Below are positions 1-8,121 of a DNA stretch of 64,000 bases, piece by piece. Position numbers and translations under genes: made by a program. The notes beneath the pieces are model-generated. The model was not told the DNA's origin and ran no database searches. It saw nothing but the letters and a program-made list of their open reading frames with translations. Location: contig NZ_BEYR01000001.1 of NCBI RefSeq assembly GCF_002933815.1, forward strand, positions 1,592,691 through 1,656,690, written 5' to 3'. Positions within the stretch are counted from its first letter, which is position 1; every line of letters begins with the position of its first letter. Source of the stretch: Sphingobacterium sp. HMA12 (GTDB lineage: Bacteria > Bacteroidota > Bacteroidia > Sphingobacteriales > Sphingobacteriaceae).

Positions 1-1
1 C

Positions 2-427
2 GGTCACGTACTGTACCCAAATTACTATGCCCAAGGCGACGCTTATACCGACGGATTCTTTATGGAGAACACGTTTTTCCTAAAAGGCCAAGGTTCAATC
101 GAATCTGTTTCCCTGAAAGAATTTGATTATGAAAACGCCCTATTGACATCAGATCGTTTCATCAATGTAAATTCAGCATTTTATCAAGATATTAAGCACC
201 TGAATCCTTTGGCTTTTGATATGGAAGCTTATGCACTTGCAAGTTTTTGTTTTCTCAAAAATCTGTCTTTTCATAGTGTCAAAATTGTTTCTGACAACTG
301 CGATGGCACTGTAAAAGATTGGGAAAGCATTCTTGGTGAAATTTCCGGTCGATTGGGACAAATATTGGATGAATTTGTGAATGATCGACTCCACAAAGAA
401 AAAATAAGCATAGCCAGTATATCATAA
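2..427 (+). CDS. Nucleoside phosphorylase/nucleosidase-like protein, 3' part only
   Basis: The reading frame is open from the left window edge, so the N-terminus lies outside. The visible 141 residues contain the phosphorylase-superfamily signature 'FDMEAYALASFC' followed by 'VKIVSDNCDG'. In MTA/SAH nucleosidases and purine nucleoside phosphorylases the ME pair contacts the nucleoside ribose and the S-D segment contains the catalytic Asp. The role is therefore probably hydrolysis or phosphorolysis of a purine nucleoside. Which substrate is used cannot be decided without the N-terminal half. The C-terminal tail after 'LDEFVNDR' is polar and ends in 'SIASIS'. A strong intrinsic terminator follows about 18 bases after the stop, so this is the last gene of its transcript. 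Superfamily assignment is fairly secure; the exact enzyme is open. Confidence 0.7.
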   Translation, partial: GHVLYPNYYAQGDAYTDGFFMENTFFLKGQGSIESVSLKEFDYENALLTSDRFINVNSAFYQDIKHLNPLAFDMEAYALASFCFLKNLSFHSVKIVSDNCDGTVKDWESILGEISGRLGQILDEFVNDRLHKEKISIASIS

Positions 428-444
428 TACTGAATATGTCGAAA

Positions 445-483
445 AAAGACCTAAAGTGTTCACTTTAGGTCTTTCTTTTTTTT
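445..483 (+). terminator. Rho-independent terminator after the nucleosidase gene
   Basis: A perfect 14-bp inverted repeat (AAAGACCTAAAGTG at 445-458 and its complement at 461-474) is followed by a run of T from 475. The two-base separation means the innermost pairs open to form the loop. It ends the nucleosidase transcript; the remaining bases to 687 hold the promoter region of the trehalose operon, in which I see no clear consensus element. Confidence 0.85.
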
Positions 484-687
484 CCTCCGCGCCCTATCGA
501 AAGATCAAAATAGGTAAACTATCTTCGCTACACAAACTCGGCGTCAACCTAAAAAATTAAAATCGCGATTATTTGATTTATTCTAAACTATTTCCAGCCG
601 CGACTTGTTTACATACATAGATTACGTACCCATCGTTATATTTATTATAACTCTTCTACACTGCAAATAAATCGATCTAATACTTTT

Positions 688-2871
688 ATGAAGAATAAAA
701 AGAAAATAATAATTTCAAATAGGCTGCCGATACAAATAGAACGAAAAAAAGACAAACTTATCATCAAACCAAGTACTGGAGGTTTGGCCACCGGCTTGAA
801 TTCAGCATTTGATTCCAGCGAAATCCTCTGGGTAGGCTGGCCGGGGATAGTTCCCAAAGATGATGCTGAAAAGGAAAAAATCACCGAATTGCTCAAACCG
901 ATGAACCTGCTGCCAGTTTTCCTTTCAAAAGAAGAAATTCGAAATTTTTATGAGGGTTACTCCAATGAGGTCCTCTGGCCGATCTGCCACTACCAACCGA
1001 GTTATATACACTTTGATCGGGAATACTGGTCTACTTATGTAGCGGTCAATAAAAAATTTTGCGAGACTGCTCTATCTATACAACAATCTCCGGATTGTAT
1101 TTGGGTACAGGATTACCAACTCATGCTGCTCCCACAACTTTTACGTCAGGAAAACAAAGAACTTAATATTGGCTATTTCCATCATATCCCCTTCCCCTCG
1201 GAAGAGCTTTTTATGAATATTCCACAACGGAGGGAACTGATTGAGGGCCTCTTGGGAGCTGATCTTGTTGGTTTCCATACATTCGCAGATAGTCAAAACT
1301 TTCTTAACTCCTGCAAGAAAATATTAAACGTTCCCTGTAGTCACAATCAGCTCAAACACAAAGACAGACATATATTCATCGAGTCTTTTCCGATGGGGAT
1401 CGACTATGATAAATTTGTCCATGCCAGCTCACTTCCGGAGGTAAATGCCATTGCGACGCAATTTCGCAGTCATTTTCCCGATCAGAAAATAATTATTTCG
1501 GTCGATCGGCTGGATTATAGTAAGGGAATATTAGAACGATTACGGGCTTTTCTCACTTTCTTGGAAAGGTATCCGGAATGGCATTCTAAAGTTGTGTTGT
1601 ATATGCTTATTGTTCCATCAAGGGATAAAGTATCACAGTATAAAAAACTAAAAGATGAAATCAATCGAAAAGTAAGTGAGATAAATTCCATCTATGGTAA
1701 TCTAAGCTGGACTCCGGTACTCTATTTTTATAAATCTCTCCCATTTGAAGAACTTATAGGGCTGTATTTGGCATCAGACATCTGTATGGTTACCTCCACG
1801 CGGGATGGCATGAATCTCGTGAGTAAGGAATATATTGCCAGCAACACCAACAGTGACGGTGTATTGATCCTCAGCGAATTTGCAGGCGCTTCAAAGGAGT
1901 TGGTCGATGCGCTCATCGTCAATCCTTATAATCGGACAGAAACTGCGGAAAGCATCTATCAGGCTCTTAAAATGTCCCCTGAGGAGGTTCGCGAGCGCTC
2001 AGAAGCCAACCGTCAGATTATACAGAAATTTAACGTGCAGCATTGGGTTCGTTTGTTTATCAGCCGCCTGGCGGAAACAAAAGCGATACAACGTGATGAA
2101 TGGGCACGACGAATTTCCGACAAGGTGTTTAGCAGTATTGCCGAACGTTACCGAAAAAGCCGCAACAGACTGTTTTTTTTAGATTACGACGGTACGCTAG
2201 TCAAATTTCAAAATCATGCCCAGAAGGCCAGTCCAACGGTCCTGCTGTACAATCTCCTGGACAGTATTATTGCAGACCCGCTCAATACACTGGTCATCAT
2301 TAGTGGCCGTGCACAAGAAAGTCTATCCACCTGGTTTGATGGGCGTTCCTATTATCTGGTTGCGGAACATGGTATCTGGTCCAATTTTCCTAACTTCAAC
2401 TGGGCTTACAAAAAAGGCCTGGCGCTCCATTGGATGCCTGAAGTCAAAAAACTCATGGAAAAACTGGCCGATCAGACTCCCGGTGCCTATATAGAAGCCA
2501 AACCCTACTCCTTAGCCTGGCATTACCGTAAAGTGGAACTTGGACTTGGTGAACTTAAAGCTGCAGAATTGAAAGAAATTTTAAATCCGATGTTAAATGA
2601 CTATGGACTGCAGCTTCTTGATGGCAACGCTGTTATTGAAGTGAAAAATACCGAGGTCAACAAGGGAAAAGCGGCTTTAGAAATTGCCGGGCATATTAAA
2701 GCGGATTTCCTCTTGGCGATTGGAGATGACATTACGGACGAAGATCTTTTCAAATACTTACCCCAGTCAACCATAAGTATCAAAGTGGGCAGTAATAAAT
2801 CAGCAGCAAAATATTATTTGGATCAACAGGAAGATGTACTTCAATTTTTAAATCAACTTATTATAAAATAA
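688..2871 (+). CDS. otsA: Bifunctional trehalose-6-phosphate synthase/phosphatase (OtsA-OtsB fusion)
   Basis: This 727-residue protein joins both steps of trehalose synthesis. Residues 1 to about 480 are a GT20 glycosyltransferase, which joins UDP-glucose (or another NDP-glucose) to glucose-6-phosphate. It starts with 'IISNRLPI' and has the expected 'STGGLATGL', 'WVQDYQLMLLPQLLR', 'YFHHIPFPSEELF' and 'RDGMNLVSKEYIA' blocks. From about 495 a HAD-family trehalose-6-phosphate phosphatase follows, with motif I DYDGT at 499-503, 'VIISGR' as motif II and 'AIGDDITDEDLF' as motif IV. Length and domain order match fused TPS/TPP enzymes of Bacteroidota and eukaryotes rather than the separate E. coli proteins. 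The next gene starts inside its stop codon (TAATG), so the two are translationally coupled. Trehalose would serve osmotic or desiccation protection, consistent with the stress genes downstream. Confidence 0.95.
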   Translation: MKNKKKIIISNRLPIQIERKKDKLIIKPSTGGLATGLNSAFDSSEILWVGWPGIVPKDDAEKEKITELLKPMNLLPVFLSKEEIRNFYEGYSNEVLWPICHYQPSYIHFDREYWSTYVAVNKKFCETALSIQQSPDCIWVQDYQLMLLPQLLRQENKELNIGYFHHIPFPSEELFMNIPQRRELIEGLLGADLVGFHTFADSQNFLNSCKKILNVPCSHNQLKHKDRHIFIESFPMGIDYDKFVHASSLPEVNAIATQFRSHFPDQKIIISVDRLDYSKGILERLRAFLTFLERYPEWHSKVVLYMLIVPSRDKVSQYKKLKDEINRKVSEINSIYGNLSWTPVLYFYKSLPFEELIGLYLASDICMVTSTRDGMNLVSKEYIASNTNSDGVLILSEFAGASKELVDALIVNPYNRTETAESIYQALKMSPEEVRERSEANRQIIQKFNVQHWVRLFISRLAETKAIQRDEWARRISDKVFSSIAERYRKSRNRLFFLDYDGTLVKFQNHAQKASPTVLLYNLLDSIIADPLNTLVIISGRAQESLSTWFDGRSYYLVAEHGIWSNFPNFNWAYKKGLALHWMPEVKKLMEKLADQTPGAYIEAKPYSLAWHYRKVELGLGELKAAELKEILNPMLNDYGLQLLDGNAVIEVKNTEVNKGKAALEIAGHIKADFLLAIGDDITDEDLFKYLPQSTISIKVGSNKSAAKYYLDQQEDVLQFLNQLIIK

Positions 2872-4685
2872 TGAAGGAAAACACAACAGCAGACAGACAC
2901 ATTTATGAAACCGGTATCATCGGCAATTGCTCCTATATTGCCCATGTAGGCATTGACAGTAACATTTCTTGGTTATGTTGGCCTTCCTTCGAAGATAGTT
3001 TTGTATTTGGCGGTCTAATAGATAAAAACCAGGGCGGACGTTTTGCCATAACCCCGGAGGAAGAAATTTTAGAGACAAAACAATATTATATCAAAAACTC
3101 CAATATTCTTTGCACAGAAATCCATACTGAATCTTTCGCGTACCGCATCACCGATTTTGCGCCACGATTTGAACAATTTGGCCGCTATTTTAAACCCCTG
3201 ATGTTAATCCGTAAAATAGAACCGCTAAGAGGTGCCCCAAGTGTTAATATCCAATGCCAGCCAACGGGAAACTATGGTCGTAATATGTTAAAGGCTACAC
3301 GGGGAAGCAACCATATTTTATATAGTAGCGCTGAAATTGGTGAGCGCATCCGTTTAACGACTGATGTTCCCATCTCCCATTTTTTTCAGGATGACAACTT
3401 GACAATTATCAGCGAAAATAAATATCTTGTTTTGACTTATGATGCAGCTTTCGAATCTGCTATTGCAAGTACTTGTGAGGATTTCCTTCAAAAAACATTG
3501 GGCTATTGGCAGCGCTGGATAAAGCACTGCAGTATTCCAAATATTTACCAAAAGGAAGTGATCCGTTCGGCCCTGGTGCTCAAATTGCATCAATATGAAG
3601 ATACAGGTGCAATTATTGCCGCCTCAACCACAAGTTTACCTGAATTTCCAGGCTCCGGGAGAAATTGGGATTACCGTTACTGCTGGGTACGCGACAGCTA
3701 CTATGTCTTGACCGCATTGACACATATTGGTCAATTTGAGGAGATGGAAAGTTTTGCTAATTATATCGCTGGTATTACACATCATAATCCAGGAAGGCTG
3801 CAACCGTTATATGGCATACTCGGAAATTCGGAACTTACCGAGCATATTCTTCCCTATTTAAAGGGATACCGTGACAGCGGCCCTGTCCGCATTGGAAATC
3901 AAGCATTTGAGCATATCCAAAATGATGTTTATGGTCAGGCTATGATTGCCCTGCTCCCCCTCTTTACAGATCAACGCTTTAAAATCCACGAGAACAAAAA
4001 TGTCTTGGGTTGGGTAAATTTTATTCTAGAAAAAATTGAGGCGACCATAGATGAGAAAGATGCCGGAATATGGGAGTTCAGAAATTTTGCCAACCATCAC
4101 TGCTATTCCAACCTCTTCCAATGGGTAGGCTGTAAGGCGGCGCTACTTATCGCCCGTCAAAACGGCTATCAGGATATGGAACAACGCGCCGCAGTACTCC
4201 TCGAAAAAGCGTCCGCATATATCGAAGCTTGTTACGACGAAGAAAGAAAGGTCTACCAAAATGCCTTGGATAGCCAAAATTTAGATGCCAGCACCCTGCA
4301 GTTAATTGTAATGGATTACTTAAACCCTAAATCTGAACGCGCACGGCAACATCTTGAAGCGCTGGAGAAAGAACTTAAAGGCGAAAATGGACTCTTTTAC
4401 CGTTACAAACATCAAGATGATTTTGGTAAACCCAAGTCTACATTTTTGGTTTGCGCATTCTGGTATGTAGAAGCGCTGGCTTGCGTAGGAAGAGTTGAAG
4501 AAGCAAAAGAAATATTGGAAAAATTGCTTACTTATAGTAATCATCTGGGACTATTTAGCGAGGATGCCACCGAAGATAACGGCAGCCAATGGGGAAATTT
4601 CCCACAGGCCTATAGTCATGTGGGCTTAATGAATGCAGTGTATCGACTCGCCATTAAGTTAGACAAACCAATCTTCTCCTTATAA
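2871..4685 (+). CDS. GH15 family glucoamylase/trehalase-like glycosidase
   Basis: A 604-residue cytoplasmic protein without signal peptide. The N-terminal beta-sandwich (about 1-210) begins with 'IGNCSYIAHVGIDSNISWLCWPSFEDS', and an alpha/alpha-barrel of GH15 type follows, with the signature 'NWDYRYCWVRDS' at 265-276 and 'SQWGNFPQAYSHVGL' near the C-terminus, where the catalytic base region lies. Family members hydrolyse alpha-glucosides to glucose; mycobacterial and archaeal members of this architecture are trehalases. It overlaps the TPS/TPP stop codon by one base, so the pair is one operon. Its genomic partner suggests action on trehalose (turnover or control of the pool), but Bacteroidota often pair this family with TPS genes and its substrate there is not settled by sequence alone. 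A terminator follows directly. Confidence 0.88.
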   Translation: MKENTTADRHIYETGIIGNCSYIAHVGIDSNISWLCWPSFEDSFVFGGLIDKNQGGRFAITPEEEILETKQYYIKNSNILCTEIHTESFAYRITDFAPRFEQFGRYFKPLMLIRKIEPLRGAPSVNIQCQPTGNYGRNMLKATRGSNHILYSSAEIGERIRLTTDVPISHFFQDDNLTIISENKYLVLTYDAAFESAIASTCEDFLQKTLGYWQRWIKHCSIPNIYQKEVIRSALVLKLHQYEDTGAIIAASTTSLPEFPGSGRNWDYRYCWVRDSYYVLTALTHIGQFEEMESFANYIAGITHHNPGRLQPLYGILGNSELTEHILPYLKGYRDSGPVRIGNQAFEHIQNDVYGQAMIALLPLFTDQRFKIHENKNVLGWVNFILEKIEATIDEKDAGIWEFRNFANHHCYSNLFQWVGCKAALLIARQNGYQDMEQRAAVLLEKASAYIEACYDEERKVYQNALDSQNLDASTLQLIVMDYLNPKSERARQHLEALEKELKGENGLFYRYKHQDDFGKPKSTFLVCAFWYVEALACVGRVEEAKEILEKLLTYSNHLGLFSEDATEDNGSQWGNFPQAYSHVGLMNAVYRLAIKLDKPIFSL

Positions 4686-4690
4686 AACAC

Positions 4691-4728
4691 AAAAATGCGG
4701 TCAATAATTAATTGACCGCATTTTTTCT
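4691..4728. terminator. Bidirectional terminator between the trehalose operon and the CsbD gene
   Basis: Fifteen-base arms, AAAAATGCGGTCAAT at 4691-4705 and the exact complement at 4711-4725, with a five-base AATTA loop. An A-run on the left and a T-run on the right allow it to work in both directions, ending the GH15 gene from the left and the minus-strand CsbD gene (stop at 4760) from the right. Confidence 0.85.
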
Positions 4729-4759
4729 CATATGTAAGTTTAAAACTCAAATCGAACAC

Positions 4760-4945
4760 TTACATTTTATCTAACCAATCTTCCACTTCTTCTTTTGTCT
4801 TTCCTGTTTTCTGTTGCAACTTACCTAACAACTCATCTTCCTTGCCCTCCGCATATAACAAATCGTCATCCGTCAAATCAGCATATTGTTGCTTTACTTT
4901 ACCTTTTAATTCGTTCCAACGACCTTTCCATGTTAAATTACTCAT
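4760..4945 (-). CDS. CsbD-like small stress protein
   Basis: A 61-residue hydrophilic protein with the CsbD-family pattern: '[53 protein letters not shown]'. Family members (B. subtilis CsbD, E. coli YjbJ) are among the most abundant general-stress or stationary-phase proteins; their biochemical role is unknown. Full length for the family. It stands alone, ending near the shared terminator at 4691-4728 and reading away from the hypothetical gene at 4984, which lies upstream on the same strand and could be co-transcribed. Assignment is secure from sequence, function is not known. Confidence 0.9.
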   Translation of the reverse strand: MSNLTWKGRWNELKGKVKQQYADLTDDDLLYAEGKEDELLGKLQQKTGKTKEEVEDWLDKM

Positions 4946-4983
4946 AATACTTACTTTTTAGTTTAAAAATGAATTGATATATT

Positions 4984-5253
4984 TTATATTAAGTTTTCTT
5001 TATATTCATTGAAATGTTCACAAATTTCATCCATCCCAATACTCTTTCCCATTAAATCAATAAAACGATTCTTATAGAGGGAAAATATATACAAACCTGT
5101 GGCAATACTCCCGATAACGAATATACCTTCAAGTTCATTGCTCCTGACAATCTTATCTTTCAGATGACACTCTTTTAGCAGAGGAATAGTATACGAAGAC
5201 CATTTCCCCATTCGATCCTTAAGGATCAATCCGATATCTTTTGTTCTAGCCAT
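4984..5253 (-). CDS. Hypothetical 89-residue protein
   Basis: I do not recognise this protein. The open frame extends to 5406, but the start at 5253 (MARTKDIGLILKDRMG) is chosen because AGAAAGG lies about nine bases before it; the upstream extension reads like untranslated leader and runs into the terminator of the neighbouring gene. Near the middle a weakly hydrophobic stretch 'GIFVIGSIATGLYIFSLY' could be a buried helix or a single membrane segment. The C-terminus is acidic and ends 'CEHFNEYKENLI'. It lies 38 bases upstream of the CsbD gene on the same strand, so the two may share a transcript and a stress role. No function is assigned. Confidence 0.5.
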   Translation of the reverse strand: MARTKDIGLILKDRMGKWSSYTIPLLKECHLKDKIVRSNELEGIFVIGSIATGLYIFSLYKNRFIDLMGKSIGMDEICEHFNEYKENLI

Positions 5254-5389
5254 TGTTGTCAACCTTTCTGATCTGATTATAGAACAGTAGTCAGCGATTA
5301 AATGTTTCACAATTTCAACGTTTACTATCAAAACAAGTGTTTTATGCCAGGGACAAGTATTTATACGTCTTATATATTCGTATGACCCA

Positions 5390-5424
5390 CAAAAAAAAGT
5401 TTCCACCCCAGCTGGGGTGGAAAC
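5390..5424 (-). terminator. Terminator of the outer-membrane barrel gene
   Basis: A self-complementary 26-base element (GTTTCCACCCCAG and its exact complement, 5399-5424) is followed, in minus-strand reading, by eight T. It lies just downstream of the barrel gene that ends at 5455 and is a strong intrinsic terminator for it. Confidence 0.85.
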
Positions 5425-5454
5425 GTACTGTTAAGGTTGCCAGTTATACTGATG

Positions 5455-6033
5455 TTATCTTTTTCCCGGCAAATAGATCTGGAAGCCCACGCCTACACCA
5501 AGGCCACTGGCTCCACTGCCGGTATTGATACTTGCTTTGCTATAGTTATAACCAAAAGTTGCTTCCAAAGCCACTGTCCGCGTGATAAAATGGGCATAAC
5601 CAACATTTGCTCCCACGGCCAAGGATGCACTTTTGCCAATGGAACTCCCGGAGATACCAATATCACCTTGTCCGAAAAAACGGCCGGTAGACGATCCTGC
5701 GTTCGGGAAATAATAACGAACAAACGGCGCTATACCGTAGGTCCATTCGTTATCTTCGTCCTTTTTAGTGTGTAATCCAAGGTTTGCCTGAGCACCTATC
5801 GCAAGCCCGTCAGACACAAAATAACCAGCACGTGGCTGAAGTGCAGCGTTAAATGATTTTCCTTCGAAACTATAGCCCAGACTACCGATTGATCCACCTA
5901 CCATCCAATTACCTTGGCGAATAGGTTCAATACCGACATCCGACGACATCTGTGGTGTGGTTTCAATCTTCTGTGCATTTGCCTGTAGACAAATGCCGCC
6001 TGTAACCAATAAAAGTAGTGCAAATTTTCTCAT
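5455..6033 (-). CDS. Small outer-membrane beta-barrel protein (porin family)
   Basis: A 192-residue secreted protein with a Sec signal peptide (MRKFALLLLVTGGICLQANAQ, cleavage after NA-Q). The mature part alternates hydrophobic and glycine-rich strands ('MVGGSIGSLGYSF', 'PRAGYFVSDGLAIGAQANLGL', 'YGIAPFVRYYF', 'LAVGANVGYAHFITRTVALEATFGYNYSKA', 'GLGVGVGFQIYL'), the pattern of eight-stranded barrels of the Bacteroidota 'porin family/outer membrane beta-barrel' group. It presumably sits in the outer membrane; no ligand or enzymatic role can be read. It has its own terminator, and stands between the CsbD pair and the acidic-protein gene, all likely envelope or stress functions. The barrel call is firm, the specific role unknown. 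Confidence 0.8.
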   Translation of the reverse strand: MRKFALLLLVTGGICLQANAQKIETTPQMSSDVGIEPIRQGNWMVGGSIGSLGYSFEGKSFNAALQPRAGYFVSDGLAIGAQANLGLHTKKDEDNEWTYGIAPFVRYYFPNAGSSTGRFFGQGDIGISGSSIGKSASLAVGANVGYAHFITRTVALEATFGYNYSKASINTGSGASGLGVGVGFQIYLPGKR

Positions 6034-6215
6034 AGTATCTTTTTTAATAAATTACTTTAATTTAATAACAAGCTACACGATTGAAAAGTTTTGTATTTAT
6101 TATTAATTTCATTTTTGATGTAGAAACAATCTTGTCCAGACAATAGCGAAGCTATTTCACATAATCACAACGATTCGAATCCGGGAATTGTTCTTTTCAA
6201 AAAAAGAATAGAAAT

Positions 6216-6563
6216 ATGAGAACAACAATTCAATTTCGTAGTGGTATGCCATTAAAGTTCGAAGATGCTTTCTTGCTTTTGAACGAAATAGATCCTATTG
6301 GCACTAATCCGGGTACAGATGAAGGTACACCAGTCCGCAGGCCTCCTAGAGTTCCTGACTTGGAAGAAGTAACCCCTGACAAATACTATCCGGAAAACGC
6401 CGAAGGCCCCGATCCGACAGAGGAAGAACAACGCGACAGAGATGACCTGGACCATATAGATCCGGACCACGAAAAACATCCGGAGAAACCGGATCATAAA
6501 GAAGAGGATATCTATCCTCCCGATTCAGATCAGGAGGAAGACGTTGAGGAGAAAGGCTTATAA
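6216..6563 (+). CDS. Highly acidic, proline-rich disordered protein
   Basis: A 115-residue protein I do not recognise. The first about 30 residues (MRTTIQFRSGMPLKFEDAFLLLNEIDPIG) could fold, while the rest is almost wholly D, E, P, K, H and R ('DDLDHIDPDHEKHPEKPDHKEEDIYPP'), so it is expected to be intrinsically disordered and strongly negative. No signal peptide or membrane segment is seen. The next gene begins 21 bases downstream on the same strand and encodes a small basic Rho-N-like protein; the two probably form one transcript ended by the terminator at 6831-6866. An acidic chaperone-like or DNA-mimic role would fit an acidic/basic pair, but that is speculation. Confidence 0.6.
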   Translation: MRTTIQFRSGMPLKFEDAFLLLNEIDPIGTNPGTDEGTPVRRPPRVPDLEEVTPDKYYPENAEGPDPTEEEQRDRDDLDHIDPDHEKHPEKPDHKEEDIYPPDSDQEEDVEEKGL

Positions 6564-6584
6564 TCAACAACTAAACAAGACGTT

Positions 6585-6830
6585 ATGACTAAAAATCATG
6601 GTAAACAGATCAAAGATGACGCGAAATATGAGGCCTTGCGCCGTGAGGGTTATAGCAAAGAAAAATCTGCCCGCATCGCCAATACACCGGACTCAGGAAA
6701 AAAAGGCGGAAATAGCACAGATTTGGAGGAAAGAAGTAAAACAGAATTACTTGCGGAAGCAAAGAAAATCGGAATAAAAGGCCGTCATAAGATGACTAAG
6801 GAGCGCCTGATCCAAGTAATTCGCACCTAA
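6585..6830 (+). CDS. Small Rho-N/SAP-like domain protein
   Basis: An 81-residue basic protein. The N-terminal half carries 'AKYEALRREGYSKEKSARIANTP', a pattern known from short plasmid- or stress-associated proteins of many bacteria. The C-terminal half, 'RSKTELLAEAKKIGIKGRHKMTKERLIQVIR', matches the helix-extended-loop-helix of Rho N-terminal or SAP domains, which bind nucleic acid. It follows the acidic gene by 21 bases and ends at a clear terminator, so the two are co-transcribed. A nucleic-acid-binding stress role is the best inference; such proteins are often seen in the same genomes as Ku and TopoIB, as here, but that association is from memory and not checked. Confidence 0.75.
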   Translation: MTKNHGKQIKDDAKYEALRREGYSKEKSARIANTPDSGKKGGNSTDLEERSKTELLAEAKKIGIKGRHKMTKERLIQVIRT

Positions 6831-6866
6831 TCAAAAAACTCCCTATGTGACGGGAGTTTTTTGATT
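6831..6866. terminator. Bidirectional terminator after the Rho-N-like gene
   Basis: Arms CAAAAAACTCCC at 6832-6843 and GGGAGTTTTTTG at 6852-6863 are exactly complementary around an eight-base loop, with A- and T-runs inside the arms. It serves the plus-strand gene pair and, from the other side, the minus-strand lipoprotein gene ending at 6898. Confidence 0.85.
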
Positions 6867-6897
6867 ATTCTTTTCTATCAGTTTGCTGTTAGCAATC

Positions 6898-7140
6898 TTA
6901 ACGTTTGACACCCGTTGAACTATCTTTTTGAGCAGTGTCCAGTAAGGTTGTATCTTTCTGCATACTCATCTTCTGCTGCTCACTTAAGTTATACCTTGTT
7001 TCGTCGGCATCACTTGGGGCTATATTATCTGATTGTCCGTTTCCCTCCGCATTTTTCGAAGAGTTTTTACAGGAAAACAATGTTGTGCTACAGAGTAGCG
7101 CGATTCCAATGATAGCTATTAATTTCTTTATCTCTTTCAT
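6898..7140 (-). CDS. Small lipoprotein of unknown function
   Basis: An 80-residue protein with a lipoprotein signal: basic start MKEIKK, hydrophobic segment 'LIAIIGIALLCSTTLFSC' and lipobox LFSC with Cys24 as the probable lipidated residue. The mature part is short, polar and apparently disordered ('KNSSKNAEGNGQSDNIAPSDADETRYNLSEQQKMSMQKDTTLLD'). It would be anchored in the inner or outer membrane. No family is recognised. Two open frames run opposite to it, but only this strand gives a coherent exported protein. It reads toward the shared terminator at 6831-6866. Confidence 0.7.
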   Translation of the reverse strand: MKEIKKLIAIIGIALLCSTTLFSCKNSSKNAEGNGQSDNIAPSDADETRYNLSEQQKMSMQKDTTLLDTAQKDSSTGVKR

Positions 7141-7544
7141 ATGTAATTTATTTTTGTGTGCTCATTCTTAATAAAGGAACCCTGTTCAGGAAACTTTAGT
7201 TCAATAAAATTGAAAAACTGTCCGTGCTGCCTCAAAAGTTGGACATTGCGGGGTATGGAATACCAGTAACCTACACCCGTAATTAAAACATTTCTTAGGG
7301 GAATAAATACCCGATTGAAGAGCCATAAAAAGAGCCTGAAACAATTTATTCATATACTTTTTTTTTTGAATAAACCGTCTTTTTATGTAGCTAATAAGCT
7401 ACAATGTATAAAACTTCCGCTACACGTATTTTCCGCATTTAACTGTTTAAACAAAGGTTTACATCCGAATTTTGGCAAAAATTAGCACTCTAATTGCACC
7501 AATATGTTCAGAAAATCAATCAATTTAAATAAACGATAGATATC
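7141..7544. other. 404-base intergenic region upstream of the first ECF sigma gene
   Basis: No credible gene is seen. It must hold the leftward promoter of the small lipoprotein and the rightward promoter of the sigma factor. Its only notable element is TAGCACTCTAATTG at 7483-7496, which is nearly repeated upstream of the second ECF sigma gene (listed separately). A T-run of 11 or more bases occurs near 7360-7370. Confidence 0.5.
7483..7496 (+). promoter_or_regulatory. Candidate regulatory element shared by the two ECF sigma genes (copy 1)
   Basis: TAGCACTCTAATTG ends 48 bases before the first ECF sigma gene. The second paralog has TAGCACCCTAATTG ending 39 bases before its ATG (21299-21312). 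Thirteen of 14 bases agree while the surrounding bases do not, so it could be an autoregulated promoter or an activator site. No experimental precedent is known to me. Confidence 0.4.
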
Positions 7545-8045
7545 ATGAACAATTCCAATTTAAACTTACTCGTCGAAGAAAAAAGAAGTCTATTAAAACA
7601 TTTCGCAGGAAAGTTCACCACCGATCCTGATGAAAAGGAGGATTTGATTCAAGAAACGCTTATTCGTGCATTAAAGTCGATCGATGACTTTATTAAGCAT
7701 CCCAAATTAATGTCATGGCTGTATGTTATTATGAAGAATGTTTATATTAACCAATACCGCAAAGCCAAAAGAACCACGGATATCCACGAGACCTATATTG
7801 GTTTGGAGGCGTACAATACGACAGAAGCGAATAAAGGTGAAAATAAATTTGTGTCGGATGATATTGAGAAGGCCATGTGCAGTCTCTCAGAAGACAACTA
7901 TCAGATCTTTCAATTATTTCTGGAGGGTTACAAATATCATGAAATTGCCTCCTATTTTGGGATGCCGGAAGGGACGATAAAGACGAGAATACATATGACC
8001 CGCAAGAAGCTGCAAAAACAGCTAAAAGTATATCGAATACAATAA
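7545..8045 (+). CDS. ECF-family RNA polymerase sigma factor (orphan, paralog 1)
   Basis: A 166-residue sigma-70-family protein with region 2 ('DPDEKEDLIQETLIRALKSIDDFIKHPKLMSWLYVIMKNVYINQYRKAKR') and region 4 ('LSEDNYQIFQLFLEGYKYHEIASYFGMPEGTIKTRIHMTRKKLQKQL'). It directs RNA polymerase to a dedicated promoter set. No anti-sigma gene follows: the next gene encodes only a 63-residue protein without a FecR, zinc or transmembrane anti-sigma signature. The gene at 21352 encodes a close paralog, so the two probably arose by duplication and may control overlapping genes. The stress-protein neighbours suggest a general-stress role; that is inference. Confidence 0.93.
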   Translation: MNNSNLNLLVEEKRSLLKHFAGKFTTDPDEKEDLIQETLIRALKSIDDFIKHPKLMSWLYVIMKNVYINQYRKAKRTTDIHETYIGLEAYNTTEANKGENKFVSDDIEKAMCSLSEDNYQIFQLFLEGYKYHEIASYFGMPEGTIKTRIHMTRKKLQKQLKVYRIQ

Positions 8046-8121
8046 AACCAAATGTTCTTTTGAATGTTAACATAGCAGAGTTCCTCACATTAATTTGACA
8101 ATACATTAAAAAAATAGCTAT

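Noticed and set aside
5337..5775. Plus-strand frames over the outer-membrane barrel gene.
   Set aside because: The minus strand has a signal peptide, barrel pattern and terminator; the plus-strand proteins have none.
6252..6570. Minus-strand frames opposite the acidic protein.
   Set aside because: Codon bias of the D/E-rich gene produces long opposite frames; the plus strand has the consistent start and operon.
6915..7171. Plus-strand frames over the small lipoprotein.
   Set aside because: Only the minus strand gives a lipobox and a sensible exported peptide.
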